From the NCBI GenBank assembly GCA_012861695.1, contig JAAOOA010000130.1, positions 86,001-150,000 on the forward strand: a stretch of 64,000 nt of DNA, written 5' to 3'. This DNA comes from Trematomus loennbergii. Lineage: Eukaryota; Chordata; Actinopteri; Perciformes; Nototheniidae. This document shows positions 27,095 through 37,518 of this stretch, piece after piece. The notes under the pieces are model-generated. The model had not been told where the DNA came from. It did not search any database and was given only the letters and a program-made list of their open reading frames with translations. Position 1 is the stretch's first letter. Each line of letters opens with the position of its first letter. The position numbers and the translations under genes are program-made.

Positions 27095-28895
27095 AGTGAT
27101 GTTACGTATTGCGCCGAGGCTTCGGAGCGTCTGTCGAGTAATCCCTGAAGCTCTTTGTGAAGCATGTATCGAGGCTTGTATCGTTTTGGGCCAGTGACGT
27201 CATCGATGACAAACGAAGCCTCACTGCCTGTCGATACCACGTGACTGCTTCAGGAAGCGATTCAGATCGGTTGAACCGTTGAACCACAACGCTCATAATA
27301 CCCATCGATGTATAATAAGAACCATATTACCCCTCCTGTACCCGGGCCCGGTGACACGATGGAATTAAGAGAGCTCAGACCCTCACTTATATAGAGGTCG
27401 GAACATGTCATAAGTATAAATAGATACAAGCATAAATAAATGTAGGAACATGAATAAATACAGGAATAAATACGATGGAGTGTTTTCGGGGAGATCCAGC
27501 GTGTGTGCTGTGGCTCAGCTGGAAAGCAGTTGACTCACGACCGCAGGGTCCCTGGTTCAACGACTGAACAGTACGTCTTTTTTGTTGTTTATAAAAGCTA
27601 CAGCTAAATGAGATAATGTAGTTAATAAATGTATTCTTTGATATGGTTTAGCCTTTCTCAGGCTACAACATGGTTACGTTTATGAATATTATTAAGGAAT
27701 ACAAATCCCTCTTTGCAATGTTTACCAGCCTCCTTAGGCTTTTCAATCACAATCATTCAACTGGAATAAAAACAATATTGTTAACATAAAAATATGATTT
27801 TATGTTCCTTGTTTAGAGTTATTCTAAGGCTTTACCCATTGGGAACTCGGTATGAGATACAGCACACTATTGAGGCCCCAGCTCCATGGGAACACATACG
27901 GCAAAACGCATCGGAGTAACGCAAACGCAACCGCAAAAAACCTTCCGCCCACACGCAATATACACCGGATTGTGTCAAGCTCCACGAGACGGCTCCGTTT
28001 ACATCCAACCGCTGGAAAAGCTGCAGTACATATGCCGAGCCTGTACGTGGCGCTGTAACTTCCTCCACAAAAGCAGCAACTTCCTCTACAAAAGCAGCGA
28101 AGAAGAATGGTTGTCATGGCTGCATTTCTGTTTATTCTCCGCGTGGGGGCCAAGGGATCCGGGCAGAGTTTTTCGCCGGTCAACGTATGTTAAAGTTGAA
28201 ATCTTCCGGACAAAATTATAAAAGTGCCGGTCAAAGGTCTTCTTTGTTATTTATTGAGCTTTAAAACAAATGAATAACGACGATATAATGATATATGATC
28301 ATAAAATATACAGAGCCTGTCTCTTTTTCCTCTCTTCTCACAGCGTCAGTGTCTGTCTCATGCAGCAGCTGATCCTGTAATGATGACTCGACAGTAAAAA
28401 TAAACATATTTATAACTAGTTTAGGTAGTTTGAGAGGTAATTAAAATAGCTATTGTTGTTGTTGACGAAACACATCAGCAATGATGCGGGGTACGCGGAG
28501 AGGTGGGAGAGGCGGGGAGAGGCGGGGAGAGGCGGGGCTATGAAACGGATGACCGTATAGGCGACCCCACGGCCCCGTTGGACCCCCCAGAGCGCTCCGT
28601 TCCCAGATCTATCCACCTTTGGACCCGTTGTCGTTTGCGGGGTCTGTTTCTACGTTTCCCTTACGGCGTCGAGCTTAAAGGGCTATACGCATGAGAAATA
28701 TGCGGATTCAACCCGTTTTCGTCCCCGTGGAGCCTAGGCCTGAGATGTCAAATCTGCCTGTTTTACACACTTTGACCAACAGGGGGGTTTGTGTTCAAGT
28801 GAAGCCCATGATGAAGCCTCATGAGATGAACCCTTTTGCGAACCAATTGGCTGGAAAGCTTCAAAGCTTCATAAGGCTTCATCTCGCCATCACTA
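27095..28895. mobile_element. hAT-type element, 1.8 kb, non-autonomous
   Basis: It begins TAGTGATG and ends CATCACTA, and is flanked by a perfect 8-bp duplication CTATTTAT at 27087-27094 and 28896-28903. Both ends are rich in GAAGC/GCTTC words. A tRNA-like segment (27505-27575) and a GGGGAGAGGC short repeat (28495-28536) lie inside. No transposase is seen. The open frames at 27824-28221 match nothing I recognise. Confidence 0.85.
27505..27575 (+). repeat. tRNA-like segment, possible SINE head
   Basis: TGGCTCAGCTGG resembles a Pol III A box, and GGTTCAACG, 45 bases later, a B box. The flanks do not pair as a full cloverleaf, so this is a tRNA-derived repeat and not a tRNA gene. Confidence 0.4.
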
Positions 28896-28903
28896 CTATT
28901 TAT

Positions 28904-30265
28904 TGTAAAGAGAGCAAAAGATATATTACTTGGCCAAGGACTCGTCACGTCTTGGAAATCACAGGCAGCAAAGCTGTAATCTGTAACCACCAAATCCGTA
29001 AAGAGCCTCAAACCTCGTGTGACAATACATTTCATTACCCAGGGCGTTGCCCGTACATTTATGATTGGTCAAGACTAGATGAAGAGATACCATGGTTTAG
29101 ACTTGGTTCTCTTTGGTTGGTGTGCAGACTCAGATAAGAGTCTCTTGGCAACATGACCTTCCAATCAGCATTCGGCCGGCCTGTGGAAGTCCCTCCCTAC
29201 TCTGGCACCATCATACGTAATTTGTTTTCGCTAACGTTTCTTCAGATATAGTGGAAAACCATAATGTTGCTTCCTAGCTTTGCGTAGGAGTGAAGCTCCC
29301 ATACAATTTAAGGCCGGTGCAATGTGCTGTTCTGACTACCTCTATGTATTCTCTCAGTCTCTGCACTCGACCTTGCTACTTTCAATATCGCAAGCGAAAC
29401 ACTTTCTCCTGTGACTTTCCCCTTCGTTCCTATCCTCCCCATCAAAACTTGGGGGGGGGGATTTGAGTCTATTTATTCCAAAGTCACAGCCAATCAGTCT
29501 TTCTAATGTTATATAAAAATAGCCTCCACAATACCTTTAGCTAATAATGCTAACTGTTTCAACTGTTTAGTACTCTTAGCTAAGTACTCTGAACATTAAT
29601 TAATCACCTTTATCTTGCACCTGTTAATCCATTATGACTTTTCACTAAACTATCAGTCAGTATGTTTAGCTGATTTTACATGTTTAACTTCTTAGGCTAT
29701 CAATATATATTTTTTTCTCTAATTATTACATATAACTTTTCTTTAAAATATTATAACTATGTTTTGTATTAAACAGGCACTTCATATTATGTCCAGCTGC
29801 TAACAGAGCGAACCTAGACTTACCTTCTGCAACACATTGATGTTCGTTCAGTTTGATAGAGACATTACTGTGCACTCTAAAATAGGAATACACTTTGATG
29901 CCAAGCTGTATTTCTCTTTTACCAAAGACTGCCGATTTCATCTGTTCTTATTCAACAAGAGGACTTTCTACAACCGTGAAGCATGAAACAACATTCAACA
30001 TACAGAGTAGACTTTAACACTTTATTTTCCAGTTGAGAATCATCTAAGCTCTAATGATTAACAATGGACACATCATGTAAAATAAAACATCGTATATCAA
30101 GGAACAAATCAATGAAATTCAAAGGGTTACCTGCTGTTCAAATACAGAGACGTCACTTTGAAGATATAATCAAACATCTTGTCGTAGCCCTATACATGTA
30201 AAAGGGCATAATACAAATGGTAACAACTTCTAATGATTTTACATCAGTAATGTGTGTAACTACAT
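28904..30265. other. No gene seen; AGCTAA fragment at 29530-29670
   Basis: The sequence contains another fragment of the AGCTAA repeat. The short open frames show no known domain. Confidence 0.5.
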
Positions 30266-31522
30266 CTATTCTTGTTGTTCTACCCTCACAGAGACCGTCA
30301 CTGGTAAAATCTGCAGTGGGAGAGCATCCCGATTGTTAATGTATGGAAACACCCTCTCAGTGAAAGTGTGTGTATGAAGGTGTGTTAGTGTCAGGATCAG
30401 AGAACGACAGCTTTCCTCCGTCCCAGTCCAGATTCACTCTGACCCTCTGGAGCTTCTTCTTAATGGGAGAACAATGATATGATCTGGGGATTCTGCATTA
30501 CATTCACCATCAATGAACCATAATGACCATGATCCAAACATTGGGCCCTCCTGCCTGCCGACAGCCTCTTGCATCACTCCCAGTTGCCATTCTGCATATT
30601 CTGTAAAGTCTCTAACCCAGACGTCCCAGCTGTGAGTCCCTGAGTTGAAGCCCTCAGAGCCCAGGATGGAGCAGTATAAACCATTAAGCCTCTCTGGATT
30701 ATCAAGAAGTTCCGCTTCCTCCTCTCGCTCCCCTCGCTCTTCTTCCTCCTCTCTTAGTCTCACAGAGGTCAGATCTACAGACACAAATACGTTTGAATCA
30801 GCAGTGTTGGGTCCAGGATCACAGGGTGATATGACACCATGTCCTTCATCTTGCTCCAGATGTTGAAGCTGAGGTTGCCCAGGTGTTTGGCCTGGTCTAT
30901 CAGAGCTCCTGAGGGCAGATATGGATCCTCCAGCAGGGGGCGCTGCAGCCTCTCCACTAAAGCCTTGTAGTTGTTCAGGAAGGAGACGTCTTCAGCTCTC
31001 AGCTCCTCCTCTGTGACTGACTGTGTGTGAAAGAGCTGCTATCTCTCTGCTCACAGCCTCCATCTTCTCCTCCATCATCTTCCTCTTCTGCTCTTCTTCC
31101 TCCTCAGTGCAGCCACCCTGGCCTCCTCTTCCTCTTCTAGAAACTGGTGAAGCTTCTTAAACTGCTCCTTAATCTGCGTCTCTGTGTGTTGAGCCTGGTC
31201 CTTCATGTATCCTGCTGTGTAAGCACACTTACATTTAAGTTCTTCAAAGTCTTTAACTTCTTCTTGAAGGGCTTCAGAGATCTCTGGAGTCCTCTCTGAG
31301 ATCTTGAGCAGCTTCATCGATGGGTCTGAATCTGTGGTTATTGTGTGTTTTTGAATCTCTGCAGACGAGACACACTGGCTGCTGATGGTCCAGACAGAAG
31401 AGTCTGAGTTCTCAGAGTGCAGACTGCAGAGAGCCTCTGGGGAGCCTCCAACCTCTCTCGTATAGGAAACTCTCACACAGGCAGACAGAACAGCAGAAAT
31501 CTTCCTCTAAGCTGGAATCCAT
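30266..31522 (-). pseudogene. TRIM-like gene (RING remnant, B-box, coiled coil, B30.2), disrupted
   Basis: Read on the minus strand. It starts MDSSLEEDFCCSVC, the first cysteines of a RING whose remainder is missing. B-box-like LRLFCLDHQQPVCLVCRDSK follows in a shifted frame, then the coiled coil (FEELKCKCAYTAGYMKDQAQ, KKLHQFLEEEEEARVAAL). The linker [17 protein letters not shown] and a B30.2 domain (LNGLYCSILGSEGFNSGTHS, WDVWVRDFTEYAEWQLGVMQ) follow, ending VTVSVRVEQQE before a stop at 30266-30268. Frames break near 31412, 31285 and 31102 and again in the B30.2 part. No introns are visible, so it may be a retrocopy or an intronless family member. Such TRIM proteins are usually ubiquitin ligases in antiviral immunity; without a RING this copy could not act as one. 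Confidence 0.85.
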
Positions 31523-31549
31523 TTATCCTGAAAGTGAAGCAGAAAACAC

Positions 31550-31690
31550 ACTGTGAGCAATCCCCACAGGAGCCATTTGGGGTGAAGTGTCCCAGGGACA
31601 CAACGACATCCTAACTGCCTGCAGTGGGGTTTGAACCTGTGCTCCCTGATCCCAACACCAACGCACTAACCCACTGCGCCACACGCCTCC
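31550..31690 (-). repeat. tRNA-derived SINE, copy 1
   Basis: The minus strand starts GGAGGCGTGTGGCGCAGTGG (A box) and has GGTTCAAACCCC (B box), then GTCGTTGTGTCCCTGGGACA. It matches the copy at 41974-42180. Confidence 0.85.
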
Positions 31691-31699
31691 CATGAATCA

Positions 31700-32930
31700 T
31701 GAATGATATTGGTTTTCTTTCCTTCAGTTATACCTCACACCTTCACAGAGATTAACACATTATAATTCAGTATTATTTATATTTACAATAATGAAGATTT
31801 AAAGGCCCATGTAATGGATTTCACCAACGTGTTCCCTTTATTTTTAAATCACGAACACTTCAACGGATATGACGTCACTGCTTCGGTACATCGTGTTCTG
31901 GTAGGAACCTTTCTCACTGTAGTGACTTACTAATAAGTGTTACATTTGTACCGCCGTGTTACGTGTATATAATAATATATATATTCTAAAATACAATTAG
32001 AGTTGTATCGACTGTTTACACCATATTTAAAAGAGTGCACGCGAGTTTTACAAGATAAACGGCCACTCAGCTGGCGGAAATGTTATGATGACGGACCTCT
32101 TACTTACGGCTTATTTGACGTAACCTGGACCCAAAAGTACCGTTTCTGCTCGTGAATTTACTCCTGAGTCCTGTACGACGAAGCCAGTTCAACATACCCG
32201 GGATATCTTTGAGTTATCTGGATTCAATAACTCTAACAAACACGAAGCGGTCCTACGAGGCTGGTTATCAACTCGGTAAATTAACCCAGGGTTTCTCCAT
32301 CCGGCTATGAGCCAATCACAGGAAAGGGGCGGGGTTAGCAGCATCTGACCAATCAGAAACACGGAGAAGCGACCTGACAGTAGAGCGTCATACTTCATGA
32401 ATGAAGAGTAATAAGAGTATAAATAATCGTGTTGAAGTTCAACTTTAAACATCCATGACTCAAACACTTAATCCAGGATAAAAGCCACACAGCTTCAGCT
32501 GCGAAGAGCAGGAAGAACAGCTGCCAGAAGAAACGTGTTTGAATGCGTAAATTAACAGGTTTATGATATCACTGCCCTTCTTAGACACGAGTGCATCTGA
32601 CTTTAATTACACTCTTATCCCGCTTATTACACGGCCTCGTGCTAAACACACTAACGACTTGACTCCCAATATTAAGTATACACTACTTGCATTCATAGAA
32701 TAAATGGCAAATACTTTCTTTACTAACTTCTTTATCACAAAAAGTACAGGAATATTCAATATCGAGTCTAAATCTTTGCAGGGTATTGTGTGTAATATTT
32801 TAAAAGTAACCTCCTTAACTTTATTATTGAGTTAAATGAACCACCAAATGTGTTTCTGGTTGATTTCTCCGTGAAATCAGAATACAACAAGAGGCGTAAT
32901 AGTCTGTGTGTGAAGAGCCTCCCTCTGCAC
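31700..32930. other. Repeat fragments, no gene seen
   Basis: TTAA at 31799-31802 followed by AGGCCCATGTAATGG resembles the Kolobok-like terminus at 24471, so one element end probably starts here. I could not place its other end. Nothing else is recognised. Confidence 0.4.
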
Positions 32931-32960
32931 ACGGAGTTGTTTTGATGACGGACCCTGTTC

Positions 32961-32990
32961 CTCTCACTTCCGGTGTGTAACACGTGTGAG
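32961..32990 (+). promoter_or_regulatory. Likely pdcd2l proximal promoter (ETS site and E-box)
   Basis: ACTTCCGG at 32966-32973 matches the ETS/GABP consensus common in TATA-less housekeeping promoters. CACGTG follows at 32981-32986, just before the ATG at 32991. Confidence 0.5.
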
Positions 32991-35111
32991 ATGGAGGTGG
33001 TCTGCTGGGTCTGAGTGACGGGGTTCTGGACCCGGAGCGGTACCGAGCCTCGTTCATAACCAACAAGCTGGGGGGGAAACCGGACTGGATGCTTCCGGAG
33101 CCCTCGCGACAGGCTCCCCGCTGCGCGCGCTGCGGTGCCCGTTAGCCCAAGTCGTGCAGGTTTACTGCCCGTGCACATCTGCCCCCCCACCACAGGACAC
33201 TTCACCTGTTCGCGTGCACAGGTACAGGGTGGAAGAAGTACTCAGATGTTGCACTTGAGTAAAAGTAGAAGTATCAGATTTGTACTTGAGTAAAGGTAGA
33301 AGTACTCAGATGTTGTACTTGAGTAAAAGTAGAAGTACTCAGATCTTGTACTTAGTAAAAGTAGAAGTACTCAGATGTTGTACTTGAGTAAAAGTAGAAG
33401 TACTCAGATCTTGTACTTGAGTAAAGTAGAAGTACTCAGATCTGGTACTTGAGTAAAAGTAGAAGTACTCAGATCTTGCACTTGAGTAAAAGTAGAAGTA
33501 CTCAGATCTTGTACTTGAGTAAAAGTAGAAGTACTCAGATCTTGTACTTGAGTAAAAGTAGAAGTACCAGAGTGTAGGAATACTCTGTTACAGTAAAAGT
33601 CCTGCATTCAAAATGTTCCTCAAGTAAAAGTATAAAAGTATTCTCATCAAAATATAGTGAAAGTACAGTAAAAGTAGTCATTGTGCAGATTGGTCCATTT
33701 CAGAATAATATATATGATATGTTTTATAATGATTGATCATGAAAGTGTTCTCAAAGCTGGTAAAGGTGCAGCTAGTTTGAATGACTTTGTATACTGCAGG
33801 GTAGCTTGTGGATTTACTCCAGGTGGAACTAAAGTCTGATTTAACACTTGATTATATTTCACATCATTCATCCACATCTGTGAAGTAACTAAAGGTATTA
33901 CATACATGTAGTGGAGTAAAAGTACTAAGTAGCATACAATGGAAATACTCAAGTAAAGTACAAGTACCTCAAAAAGTACAGTACTTGAGTAAATGTACTT
34001 AGTTACTTTACTCCTCTGTGTTCAGGGTGCAGCAGCAGTTCAGAAACCTGGAGGGTGATTCGCTCCCAGCGTCCGGAGGAGACTTCCTGCAGAAAGGCTC
34101 CGATTCAAGAGGCTCCAGCTGCCTCAGAGTGGTGCGACACCGCTGAGGACTGGGGGAGGAAGAGGAGGAGGAAGAGGAGAGTGGAGGTGGGAGGAAGGAG
34201 AGCCAGGTGCAAGAGGAGGAAGCAGCTCCTCGGGAAGAAGGTAAAGACTTAATCCCTCATATCCTCTGTTCCAGCCTGTTACTAAAGTGCTGATTCGCAG
34301 ACCATATTACGTCTCATTGTTTCTGACAGCAACGTTTCTGATTGGCCCGTGGGTGTAAAGCCCGCCACATTTTAGTAATGTGGTCATGACGCAGCAAATC
34401 TGGATCAGCTCCGTTGTTCCCCCGTTTTTAGAGATGTGGGTACGGAGGAAAAGAGAGAGGGGTTTATTTCCTGACGCTTTCCTCGTGTTCATTCTCCCCC
34501 CCCAGCCGCCGGAGAGATGCACGCGAGCCTCGGTCTTCAGGATCTGACCCTCGGAGACGACGTTCCTGAGGAAAACGTTCCCGAACTCCGCTCGTTCTTC
34601 ATCAGCGTGGTGGAGGAATCTGAGCTTTTCGGGGAGGAAGACGAGCTGCATCACGCTCAGAAGCTTCTGCGGAAATACGAGGACGGAGGGAGGGGGTCTC
34701 CGCGGGGGAGATGGAGGACGAAGAGGGAGGCGGAGGTGAGGAGAAATACGAGAAGACGAAAGCCAGACACGGAGATGCCGTTTTCTCTCGCTTCATGAAG
34801 AAGATCTCGCTCTGTCCGCAGCAGATTCTGCGCTACAGCCGGCGAGGGAAACCTCTCTTCATCTCACAGCCGCCGGAAAACATGCAGGTGCCGAAATGTG
34901 GCTCCTGCGGTGGGGACCGGACGTTTGAGATGCAGCTGATGCCCGCTCTGGTGAGTCTTCTGAGGGGGAGGGACGAGGAGGAAGTGGAGGTGGAGTTTGG
35001 GACGGTGCTGGTGTTCACCTGCAACAACAGCTGCTGGACGGAGGATTCGGGATCCACTGTGGAGGAAATCTGCTTCGTGCAACCGGACCCGACCAGAAGC
35101 TCTTCAAATGA
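32991..35111 (+). CDS. pdcd2l: Programmed cell death protein 2-like (three visible exons)
   Basis: PDCD2L belongs to a family linked to small-ribosomal-subunit maturation and nuclear export. Exon 1 (32991-33221) reads GLSDGVLDPERYRASFITNK and KPDWMLPEPSRQAPRC, ending in FACTG. Exon 2 (34026-34240) has SETWRVIRSQRPEE and ASEWCDTAEDWG followed by an acidic run. Exon 3 (34506-35111) has EKYEKTKARHGDAVFSRFMK, ILRYSRRGKPLFIS and MQVPKCGSCGGDRTFEMQLM, then VFTCNNSCW. The best C-terminus is in the frame ending LFK at 35111. Small indels near 33001, 33141, 34152, 34700 and 35089 change the frame. Because this is a conserved single-copy gene, they are more likely consensus errors than true lesions. 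Intron 1 is almost entirely a transposon. Confidence 0.88.
33226..34020. mobile_element. ACTCAGATC-family hAT-like element filling pdcd2l intron 1
   Basis: It starts CAGGGTGGAAGAAGTACTCA only 4 bases after the splice donor and ends TAGTTACTTTACTCCTCTG a few bases before the acceptor. Its 5' part contains an expanded 33-bp tandem repeat (33236-33560). The middle matches the copy at 17910, including AATAATATATATGATATGTT. Confidence 0.85.
33236..33560. repeat. 33-bp minisatellite grown inside the transposon
   Basis: About nine copies of a unit with ACTTGAGTAAAAGTAGAAGT and ACTCAGATCTTGT. The period of 33 is a multiple of three and gives the shadow frame [11 protein letters not shown] on the minus strand. 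Confidence 0.9.
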
Positions 35112-35189
35112 CAAACTTCAACATCAACATTAACCTCAAAGAAGAACTCAGAAAGTCAAATAAATACAAATAAATCCTCCCTTTTTAAG

Positions 35190-35450
35190 GAACGATTCTT
35201 TAAAGAGGTTCTATTATAGTATTATATGTGTTGGGTGTTCCCTCTCCTGTAGGTTTGAGTGCATGTAAATGGTCTGCAGAGGCTAGAATCTCTTGTGTTT
35301 CTCTCCCCCTCCGGCTTGAAACGCCTCCATTGTTACTTCCAGTGACATCATCTCTATGTAACCCTCCTATTGGCTAACAACCACATTGTACGTGACAGGC
35401 AAAGGGGGCGGGGCATCTCTCTAAAGCAGGTTGACCAATCGCAACGGAGC
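35190..35450. repeat. Dispersed TTAA-type MITE family, fragment
   Basis: It contains GTGTTCCCTCTCCTGTAG, GTCTGCAGAGGCTAGAATC and GAAACGCCTCCATTG. Related fragments lie at 45990-46130 (reversed), 50735-50900 and 53093-53330. The 53 kb copy begins with TTAA then AGGTCCCCTATTA. Confidence 0.65.
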
Positions 35451-35866
35451 ATCCCAGTTTACCAATCCATATTTTATGTTGAACACATTTTTTTTTTTTT
35501 AAATCTCTTCAGCTTGTGTTCACCACAGACCTTATTTCAGACTAACAACCAAAAACACATTCAGAAAACCATTGACTTCCAGACCTGGGGACAGGAATGT
35601 TGACTCATTTCTGCACCTCTCTAAAGGAACAATAATAAGATGAAGTCAGATTATTATTCTCTGACATTATCCACTCCACTGGCTCTGTCATCTATGTGCC
35701 TTTAATGAGCCGTCTCATTTGCAGTCATTTCACAAAAAATATCCATATTGTTGGAGCCATAATGCATGTGTCTGTTTGTATTTGATCTGCTCAGGTTTAA
35801 TGAATGATGCAGTTCCAACAATGAACACAAGATGGAGTATTCACTTGTGAGTGTGTAGAAATGTAA

Positions 35867-36669
35867 TCACCCGGCCCAGTAGTTCAAAACCTTTAATCTC
35901 AATCAGATCCGATCAGATTTTGAAATCCCTTTTTCTGTGATCCAGGATCAGACAAGTCGCCAGATGTTGTCCCAGTAGTTCAAAGCAATTCAGGATCCCC
36001 CTGATCCAGACTCAGACTTCTCAAGATGACTAGATCCTGAATGTCAGTGCTTTAATCCTACCGATCTCCATCTAGTGGATATGAAAGATAATACAAGGAA
36101 GACAAGAGACCATGTTGCAGAGACATCTATTGTCTGCAATTACTTTTGAAAGGTGATGAGAGACGATGGACTTTTTTGTTGTTGAAGATATTTTTCTTTA
36201 ATCTAAATTACATTTGTGATTGACAATCTTTGTTGTGATAAGCATAAACATTTATGTCAGCAACATTCGGTTGAAAACAAAATAGGCCACCACAAACGTG
36301 ACCAAAAAAATGAAAAATAAAATGGATTTGCCATGAAGGCTAAAAATTGTGTATTATTTCAGTTAACACACTTTGCCATATTATTTATATTGAAACATAT
36401 TTTAAATAAATTGTACAGTACATTTTGCTCTGGTAATCCACTGGAAACCCACCCCTCTGGTGGGATCAAGATAATCCAGTTTTTTGGGATCAGACTGATC
36501 CCATCCTGTGTTGTCGGTTTGAAGATTTGATCCAGATTAAAGCTTGGATTGGATTTCCTGATCGGATATCAAAGTGATCCTAATCCTGTTTTTTGGTTTT
36601 GAACTACCAAAATCCAAATCTGATCCCATCAGATAGGGATTACAAGTTTTGAACTACTGGGCTGGGTGA
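35867..36669. mobile_element. Non-autonomous DNA transposon with 24-bp inverted ends
   Basis: The left end TCACCCGGCCCAGTAGTTCA (continuing AAAC) matches the reverse complement of the right end with one difference. The interior is rich in GATCC/GATCAG words on both strands. I could not define the target duplication, so the superfamily is open. No protein frame is seen. Confidence 0.8.
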
Positions 36670-37518
36670 TCAGATGCAGGTGTGTGGGACGGTAGCAAAC
36701 AGTTTTTTGGCCGTGTCGATATGAGCTGTGTGTTAAACCTGTTTGTATTCAGCGTGACTGGAGTCGTGCATATATTGGTATCTGAATGATAACAGAAAGG
36801 CAATATGGACAGCAAAATAAATGGATAGATGGATTGAAAGATATACACTCGTATGGACATTGTTTATCATCTGGAACACGCGTCTGAACTTAGTTCTCCC
36901 GTTCCCATCCCTCAGTGGCTTAAGTATGGATAAGGTTAAAAAGCCACGACACATACAAAAAGGCAAGAGAGGGCCAGATTTAGCATTTTGACGGGTTGCA
37001 TTCAAGGTACGTTTTCTTCCTTCTGTGTCATTCATTGCAGATTCACCCTTTAAAAACTCGTATAACGTTGATCTGTTTGTAACCACGAGTGCCTGAAATG
37101 TGAGATAATCGACATTTGACTTAAAGTGTTTAAAACTCACTCGATAAATGACGTATGAAACACGAAGCAGATCACATTTTCTTTCGTTTTTACTTCAACC
37201 TTTACGATACACATTTATCTGATTCAGTGTCTTCATTTTCACACCACGACACGAGGTTGAACAGCGGGGAGGAAATGTAAACCGTTAAAGCGATATCAAA
37301 TAAATCAATAAATCAGCTGAAGGACTTTTCTGTTAAAAACCGGATCAGATCCAGAGTATCAAAATACATTCCTTAATAATTAACTGGCCAATAAATAACG
37401 ACGTTCTTCAGCCTCTGGTGTTTCTGGTGATCTGGAAGTCGGAGCCCTTTTTCTTTGAGGATTCAGTCGTGAGAAGATCTTTGGTTTTCATCGAGGCGTC
37501 TCGGTGTTTCTCTGGTTT
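36670..37518. other. No gene recognised; possible distal 3' region of nfatc3
   Basis: A 135-residue minus-strand frame at 36733-37140 shows no domain I know. If the nfatc3 transcript crosses the 26-bp array, its 3' end would lie here. Confidence 0.35.

Noticed and set aside
28691..29137. 148-residue plus-strand frame
   Set aside because: It crosses the end of a hAT-type element with its target duplication (28896-28903), so it cannot be a single native gene.
34833..35114. Minus-strand frames over pdcd2l exon 3
   Set aside because: Shadows of the pdcd2l coding strand, which has clear family motifs.
36733..37140. 135-residue minus-strand frame as a gene
   Set aside because: No domain, no splice support and ordinary AT-rich composition.
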